From positions 1 through 64,000 of IMG/VR virus record IMGVR_UViG_3300042402_001861: a stretch of DNA of 64,000 nucleotides; one strand, 5' to 3'. Positions 41,401-49,543 of the stretch are shown here, in pieces. The stretch comes from a virus. The notes under the pieces are model-generated. The model worked only from the letters and a program-made list of their open reading frames with translations. It made no database searches and was not told where the DNA came from. A program made the position numbers and the translations under genes. The number at the start of each line of letters is the position of its first letter. Within the stretch, counting starts at the first letter, position 1.

Positions 41401-42045
41401 GCCGAGCAAGACACCTATGCGGTGAGAATCCTCTCGTCGCAGGCGAGTGATTTCCTTGGAGGGGGCACAGGATCAACCGGCTACTGGCCGGAATGGGCAG
41501 AGGGTTCGACGGCAAACCGACAGAATTGGGCAATAGGTCTGTCTGCACAGGGCAGTCGCCATGCGATTCTGCAATACAACACATCCTCGGAGTTCAGGAA
41601 GATCAGCGCAGACGCATTCTTTGACATGAAGGCGGGGCGACAGTTCGACTGCAAGGACGAATATGTCATCGAACCGGAGTATCCCAAGGTTCTTCTTGAC
41701 TACAGCGATGAATTTTCAAATTCTTCGTTTGAAGACCCGATCTATTCGAACGGCAACATCATCTTCCACTTCAACACCGAGAATGCCGAAAATCTTGAGT
41801 ATTGGACTACGGACATGCTTGAGATAGTGGTCAATGATGGCCGAGGAGAATACCTCTATCGTCCCGACAATCTTACAACCAAGACGATTTCTGGGTTCGT
41901 ATCTGATGGATTTGATGCCAAGCAGTACACGGTCACGGTCAGGCTTCTTGATTTCTATGGCAAGGCGATTCCGGGTTCGGAAAATTCCGTGTCGTTCTGG
42001 TTCAAGTACCTGAATACGGCTGGTGCCTACGACACCTTGCCATAA
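38485..42045 (+). CDS. gp7: Baseplate wedge protein gp7-like with concanavalin-like insertion
   Basis: 1186 residues (T4 gp7 1032). N-terminal part: 'LPEFVQTNHPTLVAFVQAYY' then EWLESQ, and 'KNIKEFYRNKGTEKTYEFLF', typical of gp7-like wedge proteins in marine T4-like phages. From about residue 458 to 915 lies a concanavalin-like unit: 'KNIPGLKVWLNGKQLTAAGA' then 'TVSAWADFSGNGYTATA', ending 'HEVLVYDRALAPRERETVEA' and YLHYRWKDK. This resembles the LamG paralogues of the fibre arrays. The C-terminal ~300 residues are Ig-like. Assignment to gp7 rests on position between gp6 and gp8; T4 sequence similarity is low. Confidence 0.75.
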   Translation: MTTGSDKSQSAIIQHRLPEFVQTNHPTLVAFVQAYYEWLESQKESGYMRTPSALEGVSDIDATLDEFVTDFKKEFLLGFPEEFAVNGESDTVDVRKLIKNIKEFYRNKGTEKTYEFLFRVLYDTAVEFYYPARDILRLSDGKWIQKYSVRCSNDLGNKIFEARGKTITQRNKSTNSIVASGRVIDVVTYQIGNREISELFLTNINGAFVSNTKAGNEIYGGIEFTDNDSVQRTEPRIYPVLKSIQVTAAGTGYRKGERILFSASGDSGVGASATITEVDSMGGIVRTRIDNFGIGYENVPSYSIETAFGENASLTISVGSTCTYPGYYSGSDGKLSSSKVMQDNHYYQNFSYVLLSEVVIDRYKEILRRIIHPVGMGMFGKVLLTRCSAQSPQTDALGSKTEVPVIGNYAPYTIYTNTDLSELFYDDRPMPYYPSLHESVILAATGNPAGITNHHAVDFNPKNIPGLKVWLNGKQLTAAGATVSAWADFSGNGYTATALATNMLPSISPMGGLYLTGSSGTFGSVITTPALGTMNDRTMFVAFTPFPVSDSVTRQRNSMVAGLQRSAHVGNTGSATGQCYQNHTICIDYRRNNIDGIGDTQPRIASYYGFGNFASSSSQYGTDGDESGDYILMENDTVADRKILALNYGSVIYKELLDLESVTASNQNTTIACSVLADGYPTKSIQVYSSNDEVISTEKKSNNDLSPSASYYRYHLMAEYVVPVEGEGSYAFSMEQATDYSSAVAAWRSVMTKNDGLVVPTSETLDEVNNIIAEWTWATMTDQFLGSDNYTLHKTTAKDLKPGDVVRIWMSPSYNSGLKPLNSSLDITKSMKFKNFTVSRVFGQGENILTVDGQKIGSALGNLDGITAGQRLVLGLGQNYFNGVVHEVLVYDRALAPRERETVEAYLHYRWKDKIITATGHSWNLSVSGLTNGYGIYPALATNGGITANSTTGSSNIGYPFFEINMHPNISLAEQDTYAVRILSSQASDFLGGGTGSTGYWPEWAEGSTANRQNWAIGLSAQGSRHAILQYNTSSEFRKISADAFFDMKAGRQFDCKDEYVIEPEYPKVLLDYSDEFSNSSFEDPIYSNGNIIFHFNTENAENLEYWTTDMLEIVVNDGRGEYLYRPDNLTTKTISGFVSDGFDAKQYTVTVRLLDFYGKAIPGSENSVSFWFKYLNTAGAYDTLP

Positions 42046-42051
42046 GAACCA

Positions 42052-42058
42052 ATAAATA
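42052..42058 (+). promoter_or_regulatory. Late-promoter-like ATAAATA
   Basis: AATAAATA in the 35-base gap before gp8, 22 bases ahead of the ATG at 42081, with GAGGA between. Same layout as the CTAAATA sites. Confidence 0.6.
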
Positions 42059-42080
42059 AGGCAGCGAGGAAACACCTAGA

Positions 42081-44432
42081 ATGGCCAATGTCTGCGACAA
42101 GTTTCGCCAGAATTTCAAGCAAACCTTCATAGAACAGGTTGCACATATGTTCAGCAACTTGTCGATGGACAAGTGGTTTCTTTCAATCGGCAAGCCTCTG
42201 CCGTGGGTTTCCGAATCCGGCACGGAAGATGGCTTCCCCCCTGCTGCATCCGATACAGAAGCAACCGAAGTTGATTTCTGGAGCAACATCATAGCACACA
42301 AGAGAATCACGGAAGAGGATGTTTCCATCGTGGTTCCTCGCTATGACTGGACCTTGGGAACCGTCTATGATCCCTTCAGAAACGATGTTGATCTGTTCAA
42401 TGTGGATGATCCTTCGATTTTCTATGTGCTGGTGGACGAGGAACGAGTCTACAAGTGCATCGACAACAACTACGGTGCGCCATCCACGATTGCGCCCACG
42501 CACACAGACACGGACATCAAGAAGTTGTCTGACGGATATCGATGGAAGTATATGTATTCCATCCCTGAAACCAAGAGAAAGTTCTTGACCAAGGGAGGAC
42601 TGCGGCAGGATGGCGTGATTCGACCGGGATACATGCCTGTGGAAAAGTTGGAAATGCTCGGCATGGAAGACGAGAGATACTTGCAGTTTGCCGTGCAGAA
42701 CGCTGCTGTCGATGGGGAAGTCGTGTTCATCTACTTCCTTCCTGAGTATCGCGACTATGTGATTTCGGATGGTTGCGTTTTCTCCTCTACTTCAAATCTA
42801 GTCACATCGGATGTCTTTGTAGGTGGCACGACCGCCCACATCTATTCGGGCGATCTTGTTCCCGTTTCAAACTTCTACAACGACATGGTTATCTCCATCG
42901 ATGGAGGCAACGGGCAGGGACAGAGGAGAGTAATATCTTCTTACACACCAAGCGGTGCTAACTCGGCGTTGATCAGCGTAACAAATCCATTCACGGTGAG
43001 TCTTTCTGGCTCGGTTTCTCAGTTTTCAATAGTCCCAAACATCTATCTTGAGGGAAGCCATGAATCCGGCTCAAGAGACAATACCCTCAATCCCTTGATG
43101 CAGTATGCGGATGTTTCCGTAAGATTCTCCACCACCACAACAGGACAATCAAGATATGTCGATTCGTTTGAAATGGTGGACACCGGACAGAAGTACAACA
43201 CGGCTACTTTCAAGGTAGTCAAGGGTCTTACATTCGCTTCAAACACTCCATCGGCTCTTGTTACTTCTTTCGAGAATATCGCTGAACCAATCATCTCGCC
43301 CCAAGGAGGACACGGTTCTAATCCTGTGGCTGAACTTGGCGGAAGAGCCTTGATGATAAACAAGAAGTACAGCGGCAGCGAAGGCGGAAAACTCACGACG
43401 CAGAACGAATTCCGTCAATTTGGAATCATCAAGAATCCCCTCCTATCGAATCCATACTATCGCATAAGCACCGTGCAGCAGGGAACTCCTGGTGCGTTCG
43501 TGGTCGGCGCAACGGCATATCAGGCCGCAACAGGTGGATACGAAGAGGCATCGGGCAAGGTAGTTTCGTGGTATGTCGGACTCACCGGATACACGGGAAC
43601 ATCCGAACTTGTGGTGACTAATGTTTCGGGAATGTTTGAGGCTGGTGCCTTTATCGGTTCTTCTACTGGTTCGGCTTCGATTTCCGTGTTTGATGTGATG
43701 GAAAGAACGATTGCCGGTACAGAAGGCAGGGATTTACTTGTACTTACCCTTGCACCTTCAACCGACACCCGTTTCTCTTCTATCGTTGATGAGTTCCCAA
43801 GAGGACTCAATGCTGTCGCCGTTGGCAACCAAGACGAGAATGTGATGTTCAGCGGTTCAAAGGGAATGATCTATCGTTGGCAGCCTTCCTCGGGAATGAA
43901 CAATAGCGGAAGGCTATTTCTGGAGCATTCACACGGCGATTTCATGGAAAACGAACTTGTAGGAGTCCGTGATCGTTACATGACCCTGTATTCGGGGCTG
44001 ACCGGCATCGGAAAGATCATCGAAAAGACGACTGTGGCGGAGGACTTTGCCGAAATCTACGACCAGACCCACAAGTTGGTCATGAACGCCGCCGCTGGCG
44101 ACACATTCTCAGATTCCTCCTTCGTGCTTGACAGCACGGTGGAAGGATTTGACGGGGCTACGGCTGTCTCCACCGGTTATGTCGTGAACTGGATACCTTC
44201 GGGAGCAACGGGAGAATTGTCCGTAATTTCCGTGGTCGGTGACTTCGTTGCCGGTGAAACCATCAAGTACACCAATGCGGAAGGAAACACGGCAAATGCC
44301 TTGGTAGATATCTTGGTTTCTGAAGTTGACCTTGTTTACAGGTCTGGCCAAGTCCAATACATACAGAATATGAGGCCCATTGTCCGTTCAGAAGAGCAGG
44401 AGGAAGAGATCAAACTCGTCATAGAGATTTGA
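42081..44432 (+). CDS. gp8: Baseplate wedge protein gp8 (enlarged)
   Basis: 783 residues, against 334 in T4. The N-terminus keeps gp8 features: 'FLSIGKPLPWVSESGTEDGF' then PPAASDTEATE, 'VVPRYDWTLGTVYDPF' (T4: VIPRRDWGDTRYPDPY), 'VLVDEERVYKCIDNNYGAPS' and 'LSDGYRWKYMYSIPETKRKF'. The C-terminus 'QYIQNMRPIVRSEEQEEEIK' matches the T4 end 'IYMENRPPIIMAMDQTEEIN'. About 450 extra residues of beta-rich repeats sit between. gp8 dimers join wedge parts at the outer baseplate. Confidence 0.85.
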   Translation: MANVCDKFRQNFKQTFIEQVAHMFSNLSMDKWFLSIGKPLPWVSESGTEDGFPPAASDTEATEVDFWSNIIAHKRITEEDVSIVVPRYDWTLGTVYDPFRNDVDLFNVDDPSIFYVLVDEERVYKCIDNNYGAPSTIAPTHTDTDIKKLSDGYRWKYMYSIPETKRKFLTKGGLRQDGVIRPGYMPVEKLEMLGMEDERYLQFAVQNAAVDGEVVFIYFLPEYRDYVISDGCVFSSTSNLVTSDVFVGGTTAHIYSGDLVPVSNFYNDMVISIDGGNGQGQRRVISSYTPSGANSALISVTNPFTVSLSGSVSQFSIVPNIYLEGSHESGSRDNTLNPLMQYADVSVRFSTTTTGQSRYVDSFEMVDTGQKYNTATFKVVKGLTFASNTPSALVTSFENIAEPIISPQGGHGSNPVAELGGRALMINKKYSGSEGGKLTTQNEFRQFGIIKNPLLSNPYYRISTVQQGTPGAFVVGATAYQAATGGYEEASGKVVSWYVGLTGYTGTSELVVTNVSGMFEAGAFIGSSTGSASISVFDVMERTIAGTEGRDLLVLTLAPSTDTRFSSIVDEFPRGLNAVAVGNQDENVMFSGSKGMIYRWQPSSGMNNSGRLFLEHSHGDFMENELVGVRDRYMTLYSGLTGIGKIIEKTTVAEDFAEIYDQTHKLVMNAAAGDTFSDSSFVLDSTVEGFDGATAVSTGYVVNWIPSGATGELSVISVVGDFVAGETIKYTNAEGNTANALVDILVSEVDLVYRSGQVQYIQNMRPIVRSEEQEEEIKLVIEI

Positions 44433-44444
44433 TCGGAGGAAGCA

Positions 44445-47400
44445 ATGTCATACGATCCCGAACTATTTAACGCAGACCCATACTACGACGATTACAGCGA
44501 GTCGAAGAAGTTTCTTCGTGTCATGTTCAAGCCTGGGTATGCGCTTCAGGCAAGGGAAGTAACCCAACTACAGACAATCCTCCAAAATCAAATTGAACGG
44601 TTCGGCAACCACATTTTCGAGAACGGATCGGTCGTTCTTGACGGTCAAGTCACGGAAAACATCCTTAGATTCGGAAGAATCACGGGTCTAAGCGGCACCT
44701 CCACCGTTACCGACTTGGTTGGTGCCGTGGTGGGCAACACAGGCAGCGCACAGGCACGGATCGTCCATGCGGAATCTGGCTTGTCTTCGTCCACGGTGGA
44801 CGGCTACAATGTTGTATTCTTTGAGTATCTTGGCGGCGGGACCGGTTTTACCGCTGGAATGTTCGTTTCCGGCACGGCAGGAACCACTCCCGTGTCCTTC
44901 TCCCTGAGTGGCAATGCAACTGTCGGTGCAATAGGTGAAGCCACCGTGGTTTCTGTTGATTCGGGCGTTCGCTATGTCGATGGATACTTTGTTCTGCATG
45001 ATGCACAGATGATTGGTGCTTGCAGCACCACGGGTGCATCCGGTTCTCAGTATCGTGTCTACAGCAATCCGACCACACGCATAGGTTTTGTGTCCAACAA
45101 GTCGTTCGTCAATGCCAACGAAGACACTACACTCAACGATCCGGCCTTTGGTTACTACAACTATGCGGCACCGGGTGCCGACCGCTTCAAGATCGATCTT
45201 GAACTTGCACAGTACGCCTTCAATCCAACCGATGTAACCACGACTTCCAACTTTGCACGGGAAGACTTCATTGAATTCATCCGCATCGTGGATGGAGAGA
45301 CTGTCAAGAAGGAACTGTATCCTTCATATGCAGCCATAGAGGATACGCTTGCTCGTCGCACATACGACGAAAGCGGAAACTACACGGTAGACCCGTTTGA
45401 CCTCACCCTGACCTACCGTGGTGTCACGGGCGGAGCAACCGGAAATACCCTCACCGCAGAACTTGGTCCCGGCAAGGCTTACATCTTTGGCTACGAATTT
45501 GAAACTCAAGGCGTGACACCGATCACCCTTGCTCGCCCAAGAACCACGAAGAGTTACACCAATCAGACGATGATTGGCTCAATCGGGCCTTCCATCCTTG
45601 TTTCTCCCGGACTTACCACCGCTTCTTTGACGGGGTTCAATCTCACGAATCAGTCTCTGATGTATCTGTCGGACGGCGCATCGGGTGCGACCTTCAACAA
45701 CATCGGTACTGCCCGCATCCGAAGCCTCAAGTACGAATCGACCAATCTGTACCGAGCATATCTGTATGACATTTCCCTTACTGGTTCATACACGATGGCA
45801 AACGCAACCCGCTTGTTTGTTGCGGAAAACGCAAGACAGGGAGGAGCAACATCGCAGCCTGCTTTCAACATCCAATGGCAAGGAGCAACAGGAACTCTCT
45901 CCAATGTCGTGGATACGGGAATGCTGTTCCTTGTTCCCAAGGGCGACCGAGTTGAGGGAATCGATGGTGTTAACTATGCAACTTCAAACTTTGTTGCATT
46001 GAACCTGAATGGATCGGGGTTTGGCTCTTATACCACCCCTAGCGCAAACATCGACTTGCCCAGCGTTGGCAGTCAAATCGTAAATCCTACGGCTGAGTTC
46101 TTCGTTCTTTCTGTTTCGGGTGCTGCTGTCGGATTTACGGGACAGATCGAGAATGCAAACAAGTTCTCGCTCACGGCATCCTCCGCTGCCAACCAAAAGG
46201 TATATGTCTTCTTCACTACAGACATTGATTCTGCTTCCGTTCGCAGAAACAAGACACGGGTTACCGAGACTTTTGGGTTGACATCGGCTTCATTGCAGAC
46301 AGATCCAAAGACAGGAAAGAGATTCTTCTACTTCGTGGGCACGACCGGCCCATACAACGATGTGGTTTCGGTGATTTCCATCACGGGATCGTTGAGTGGA
46401 TCGTCGCAGCAGATTTCCAATCTTCTTACGCTCGACAATGGGCAGCGTGATGATTACTACGATTGGGCAAGATTGCTTGTTTCTGACAACACGACAGTCA
46501 GCAGCACGGCGGGACCAAACACTATCACCGGACCCTATCAGGTCACGGTCACTCGCTACACGCACAGCGGCGACCTTGGGCCATTCACGGTGGATTCCTA
46601 CAGCGGCGAATACAAGGATATTCCCTCGTACACAAGTCCGACAACCGGTAGAACATATCGCTTGTCGGATGTCCTTGACTTCCGCCCGACAAAGACAACC
46701 GATGGTTCGCTCACGGGACAGTACCTTGTTCCTTCCGAGACAGCCGCAAACGACAGGAAGATCGACTATACGCACTATCTGCCAAGAACTGACAAGATTG
46801 TCCTGAACCGCGACCGTTCCTTCAAGGTTCTCACGGGCATTCCCGCAATAGATCCCGTTGCTCCTGCCGATGATGCGGATGCAATGACGCTTTATTCCAT
46901 CACGATGAATGGCTACACCGTTGACAACACCGATGTGCAGATCAAGCGAGTGGAAAACAAGCGGTACACCATGCAGGACATCGCTGAACTTGAGAACCGC
47001 ATCGACAATGTTGAATATTACACCAACCTCAGCCTGATAGAGCAGCAAGCCAAGAGTTCTCCGTTCCTTGATTCTGATGGCATTGAGATGCCCAAGAAGG
47101 GAATTCTTGCCGATGGATTCCGTGGACACTCCATCGGTGATGTACTTGACCCGATGTATGCTGCATCGGTGGATTTTGAGAACGGTGAGATGCGTCCTGC
47201 CTTCAGAAACCGTGTTTTCCGCATGAACTCATCGTCCAATGCAGTCAATGTCACGGGTTCTGCCGATGGAATCTTCACACTCGACTACACCACGACACCG
47301 CTCATCAATCAGCCTTTGGCAACGACAAGCATCGTAGTCAACCCATCGGGCGTATTCAACTACCTAGGCTTCGTCCGTTCCACGCCTTCAAGCGACTTCT

Positions 47401-49346
47401 GGATGGATGACATTAACTCTCCTGTTGTCCGCATCAACACCGAAGGAGAGAATGATTCGTGGGCATACGGAATTGCATCTGGCACGGGCCCGGGAGAGGC
47501 GAAGGGCTTTGGAAGCCAATGGAACGATTGGGAATCCAACTGGTCGGGAATCGAAAGAAATGATTATGTCGCTCCTGACATAACCGTTGCCAATCGCAGC
47601 ATCTTCGTGACTTCCTCGGGAAGCAGGCTCTCTGCTCCTGCTTCAAGAAGTTCTATCCTTCCCGACTCAATCGTGGATACGGTTGGCAGCCTACAAGTTC
47701 GCAAGGACATTCAGCCATACGCAAGAAGCATTGCCGTCACCTTGAATGCCAAGAATCTCCGTCCCAACACATACATGAACTTGTTCATGGATGGAGTTTC
47801 CCTAAGCACGGGAGCAACTTCGGATGCCTCGGGTTCGCTGTCCCTGACATTCACTATTCCTGCTGCAAGTTACGCAACGGGCAAGCGGCAGATTCGCCTT
47901 ACCGACAGCGCAACAAACACCCTGTCCGAGACAACGACTGCCGCAGACTACATCCTGCCAATCGAAGGGACATGGGGAACATTCAAGGATGGCGTAGTTT
48001 CAACAAGAAGCGTACAGACTCGTCGCGAAACCGTTCGTTCTGAAAGAATCGTCACGAATGTATTCGGCAAGAACCTACAGCGTTCGGAATCAACCAAGTT
48101 GCTTGGCTATACCGATCCCCTGTCGCAGAGTTTCTATGTCGATCCGACCATCTACCCTTCGGGAATCTTCCTGAAGAAGGTAACCCTGTACTTCAAGTCC
48201 AAGGATTCCAACAACAATTCACCGATCACGCTTACCTTGCGTCCGGTCATCAACGGGTATCCTCATCCTTCGAAGTTCGTGCCGCTGTCGGATGTCACGA
48301 TCCTCTCGTCGGCAATCACGACTTCCACGATTGCTGCCACGGGAACGGATTTTGAATTCACAAGCCCGATCTATCTGCCGCCGGGAGAACACGCCTTCTC
48401 GCTGACAACTCCAAGCAACAACTTTGAAATCTATAGTTCGGAGATCGGGCAGTCGGTGATCAAGCAGACCACCACGGAAGCCACAAGACGGGCAACCAAG
48501 CAGCCCTATGCAAGGAGCCTGTTCAAGAACCAGACTTCCACGGGATTGCAGAAGAGCGAGGTTCAGGATGTCAAGTTCCTGCTGCACCTTTGCAGTTTCA
48601 AGAACACGCAGCCGACGAGAACCGTCACCATACAGAATGCTGCCTCCACATATTACGGTGCATCATTCGACATCGATGTGATTCGCTACAACTTCCCCGT
48701 GGTGACTCCCGCAGGGACAAGCATGATTGTTAAGGAAACGGGAATCGTCGCAGATTCGCAGTCAACTATCAATCTCAATCAGAACATCATCTCGGTCAAG
48801 TCCACCCCGCCGAATGTTTCGGGAAGTTCGCAGTTCACGCAGTTGGACATCACCTTGGATTCCGATGATGAATTCGTGTCTCCTGTGTTTGACATCGACC
48901 GTGCAAGCGCATACTTTGTTGAAAACAAGATCAACAATGTTGTTCTCAACACCGCCGGGGAAACAGGTGCCACCAACCTTTCTGTGGCTGCGGCAAACAG
49001 GACGGCTTCTCGCTTCATCACCAAGCGGGTCGTACTTGAACCCGGCATGGAGGCAACCAACCTTCGTGTGGAGATGCTTGGTTCCTATCCCGCAGAGACA
49101 AATTTCAAGGTCTATGCAAGGATGTCTCCCGAGAACGGAACAGGATTGCCTTTCGATCTCCGTGAATATGTGGAAATGACAGCATCCTCTTCCTATGCCA
49201 ACACAGCCGTGGATTCGTTCCAGGAAATGGCTTACACCTTGACGAATCAGACTCCGTTCCGTGTGTTTGCCGTCAAGATCGTCATGACTTCATCGGACGG
49301 CAGAATCGTCCCAAGATTCAAGAATTTGAGAATCACCGCAGCATGA
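44445..49346 (+). CDS. gp10-like baseplate/tail pin protein (DUF4815)
   Basis: 1633 residues. The N-terminus 'DPYYDDYSESKKFLRVMFKP' then 'GYALQAREVTQLQTILQNQI' and ERFGNHIFENGSVVLDGQ is the signature I recall as DUF4815 in large structural proteins of cyanophages, next to gp8. The rest contains many beta repeats ('ITGLSGTSTVTDLVGAVVGN'), a region around residues 850-960 ('YTMQDIAELENRIDNVEYYT') with coiled coil, and a globular C-terminal part. The place after gp6-gp7-gp8 corresponds to gp10 of T4 (tail pin, fibre attachment), so it probably links the wedge to fibres. GGAGG precedes the ATG. Confidence 0.75.
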   Translation: MSYDPELFNADPYYDDYSESKKFLRVMFKPGYALQAREVTQLQTILQNQIERFGNHIFENGSVVLDGQVTENILRFGRITGLSGTSTVTDLVGAVVGNTGSAQARIVHAESGLSSSTVDGYNVVFFEYLGGGTGFTAGMFVSGTAGTTPVSFSLSGNATVGAIGEATVVSVDSGVRYVDGYFVLHDAQMIGACSTTGASGSQYRVYSNPTTRIGFVSNKSFVNANEDTTLNDPAFGYYNYAAPGADRFKIDLELAQYAFNPTDVTTTSNFAREDFIEFIRIVDGETVKKELYPSYAAIEDTLARRTYDESGNYTVDPFDLTLTYRGVTGGATGNTLTAELGPGKAYIFGYEFETQGVTPITLARPRTTKSYTNQTMIGSIGPSILVSPGLTTASLTGFNLTNQSLMYLSDGASGATFNNIGTARIRSLKYESTNLYRAYLYDISLTGSYTMANATRLFVAENARQGGATSQPAFNIQWQGATGTLSNVVDTGMLFLVPKGDRVEGIDGVNYATSNFVALNLNGSGFGSYTTPSANIDLPSVGSQIVNPTAEFFVLSVSGAAVGFTGQIENANKFSLTASSAANQKVYVFFTTDIDSASVRRNKTRVTETFGLTSASLQTDPKTGKRFFYFVGTTGPYNDVVSVISITGSLSGSSQQISNLLTLDNGQRDDYYDWARLLVSDNTTVSSTAGPNTITGPYQVTVTRYTHSGDLGPFTVDSYSGEYKDIPSYTSPTTGRTYRLSDVLDFRPTKTTDGSLTGQYLVPSETAANDRKIDYTHYLPRTDKIVLNRDRSFKVLTGIPAIDPVAPADDADAMTLYSITMNGYTVDNTDVQIKRVENKRYTMQDIAELENRIDNVEYYTNLSLIEQQAKSSPFLDSDGIEMPKKGILADGFRGHSIGDVLDPMYAASVDFENGEMRPAFRNRVFRMNSSSNAVNVTGSADGIFTLDYTTTPLINQPLATTSIVVNPSGVFNYLGFVRSTPSSDFWMDDINSPVVRINTEGENDSWAYGIASGTGPGEAKGFGSQWNDWESNWSGIERNDYVAPDITVANRSIFVTSSGSRLSAPASRSSILPDSIVDTVGSLQVRKDIQPYARSIAVTLNAKNLRPNTYMNLFMDGVSLSTGATSDASGSLSLTFTIPAASYATGKRQIRLTDSATNTLSETTTAADYILPIEGTWGTFKDGVVSTRSVQTRRETVRSERIVTNVFGKNLQRSESTKLLGYTDPLSQSFYVDPTIYPSGIFLKKVTLYFKSKDSNNNSPITLTLRPVINGYPHPSKFVPLSDVTILSSAITTSTIAATGTDFEFTSPIYLPPGEHAFSLTTPSNNFEIYSSEIGQSVIKQTTTEATRRATKQPYARSLFKNQTSTGLQKSEVQDVKFLLHLCSFKNTQPTRTVTIQNAASTYYGASFDIDVIRYNFPVVTPAGTSMIVKETGIVADSQSTINLNQNIISVKSTPPNVSGSSQFTQLDITLDSDDEFVSPVFDIDRASAYFVENKINNVVLNTAGETGATNLSVAAANRTASRFITKRVVLEPGMEATNLRVEMLGSYPAETNFKVYARMSPENGTGLPFDLREYVEMTASSSYANTAVDSFQEMAYTLTNQTPFRVFAVKIVMTSSDGRIVPRFKNLRITAA

Positions 49347-49543
49347 GGCAACTTCGCGTAAAGGGTGAAACCGGCTTGGTACGGGATGTTCAGTCCCGTG
49401 CCTTGCTGTTTACGGATCCAAAGGCGGTAGATGCCTATCGGAAGAAGAAAGCACAGAACGAAGAAATAAATACGCTGAAGAAAGAGGTCGCGGAATTGAA
49501 GAACCTTGTCCAACGCCTCATTGAACGGCAGGAGAACCCATAA
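49343..49543 (+). CDS. Small coiled-coil protein of tail-fibre region
   Basis: 66 residues: a basic N-terminus 'MRQLRVKGETGLVRDVQSRA' then LLFTDPKAVDAYRKKK, and a leucine-heptad helix 'INTLKKEVAELKNLVQRLIE' at the end. I recall the same small protein, with 'DVxSxALLxTD' and a terminal coiled coil, behind the gp10-like gene in many marine T4-like phages. It may act as a trimerisation or chaperone peptide. It is coupled by ATGA to the upstream gene and its stop overlaps the ATG of the fibre gene. Confidence 0.7.
   Translation: MRQLRVKGETGLVRDVQSRALLFTDPKAVDAYRKKKAQNEEINTLKKEVAELKNLVQRLIERQENP
49466..49472 (+). promoter_or_regulatory. Late-promoter-like ATAAATA
   Basis: AATAAATA inside the small coiled-coil gene, 70 bases before the ATG at 49543. 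It could drive the fibre block, but as it lies in coding sequence it may be chance. Confidence 0.35.
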
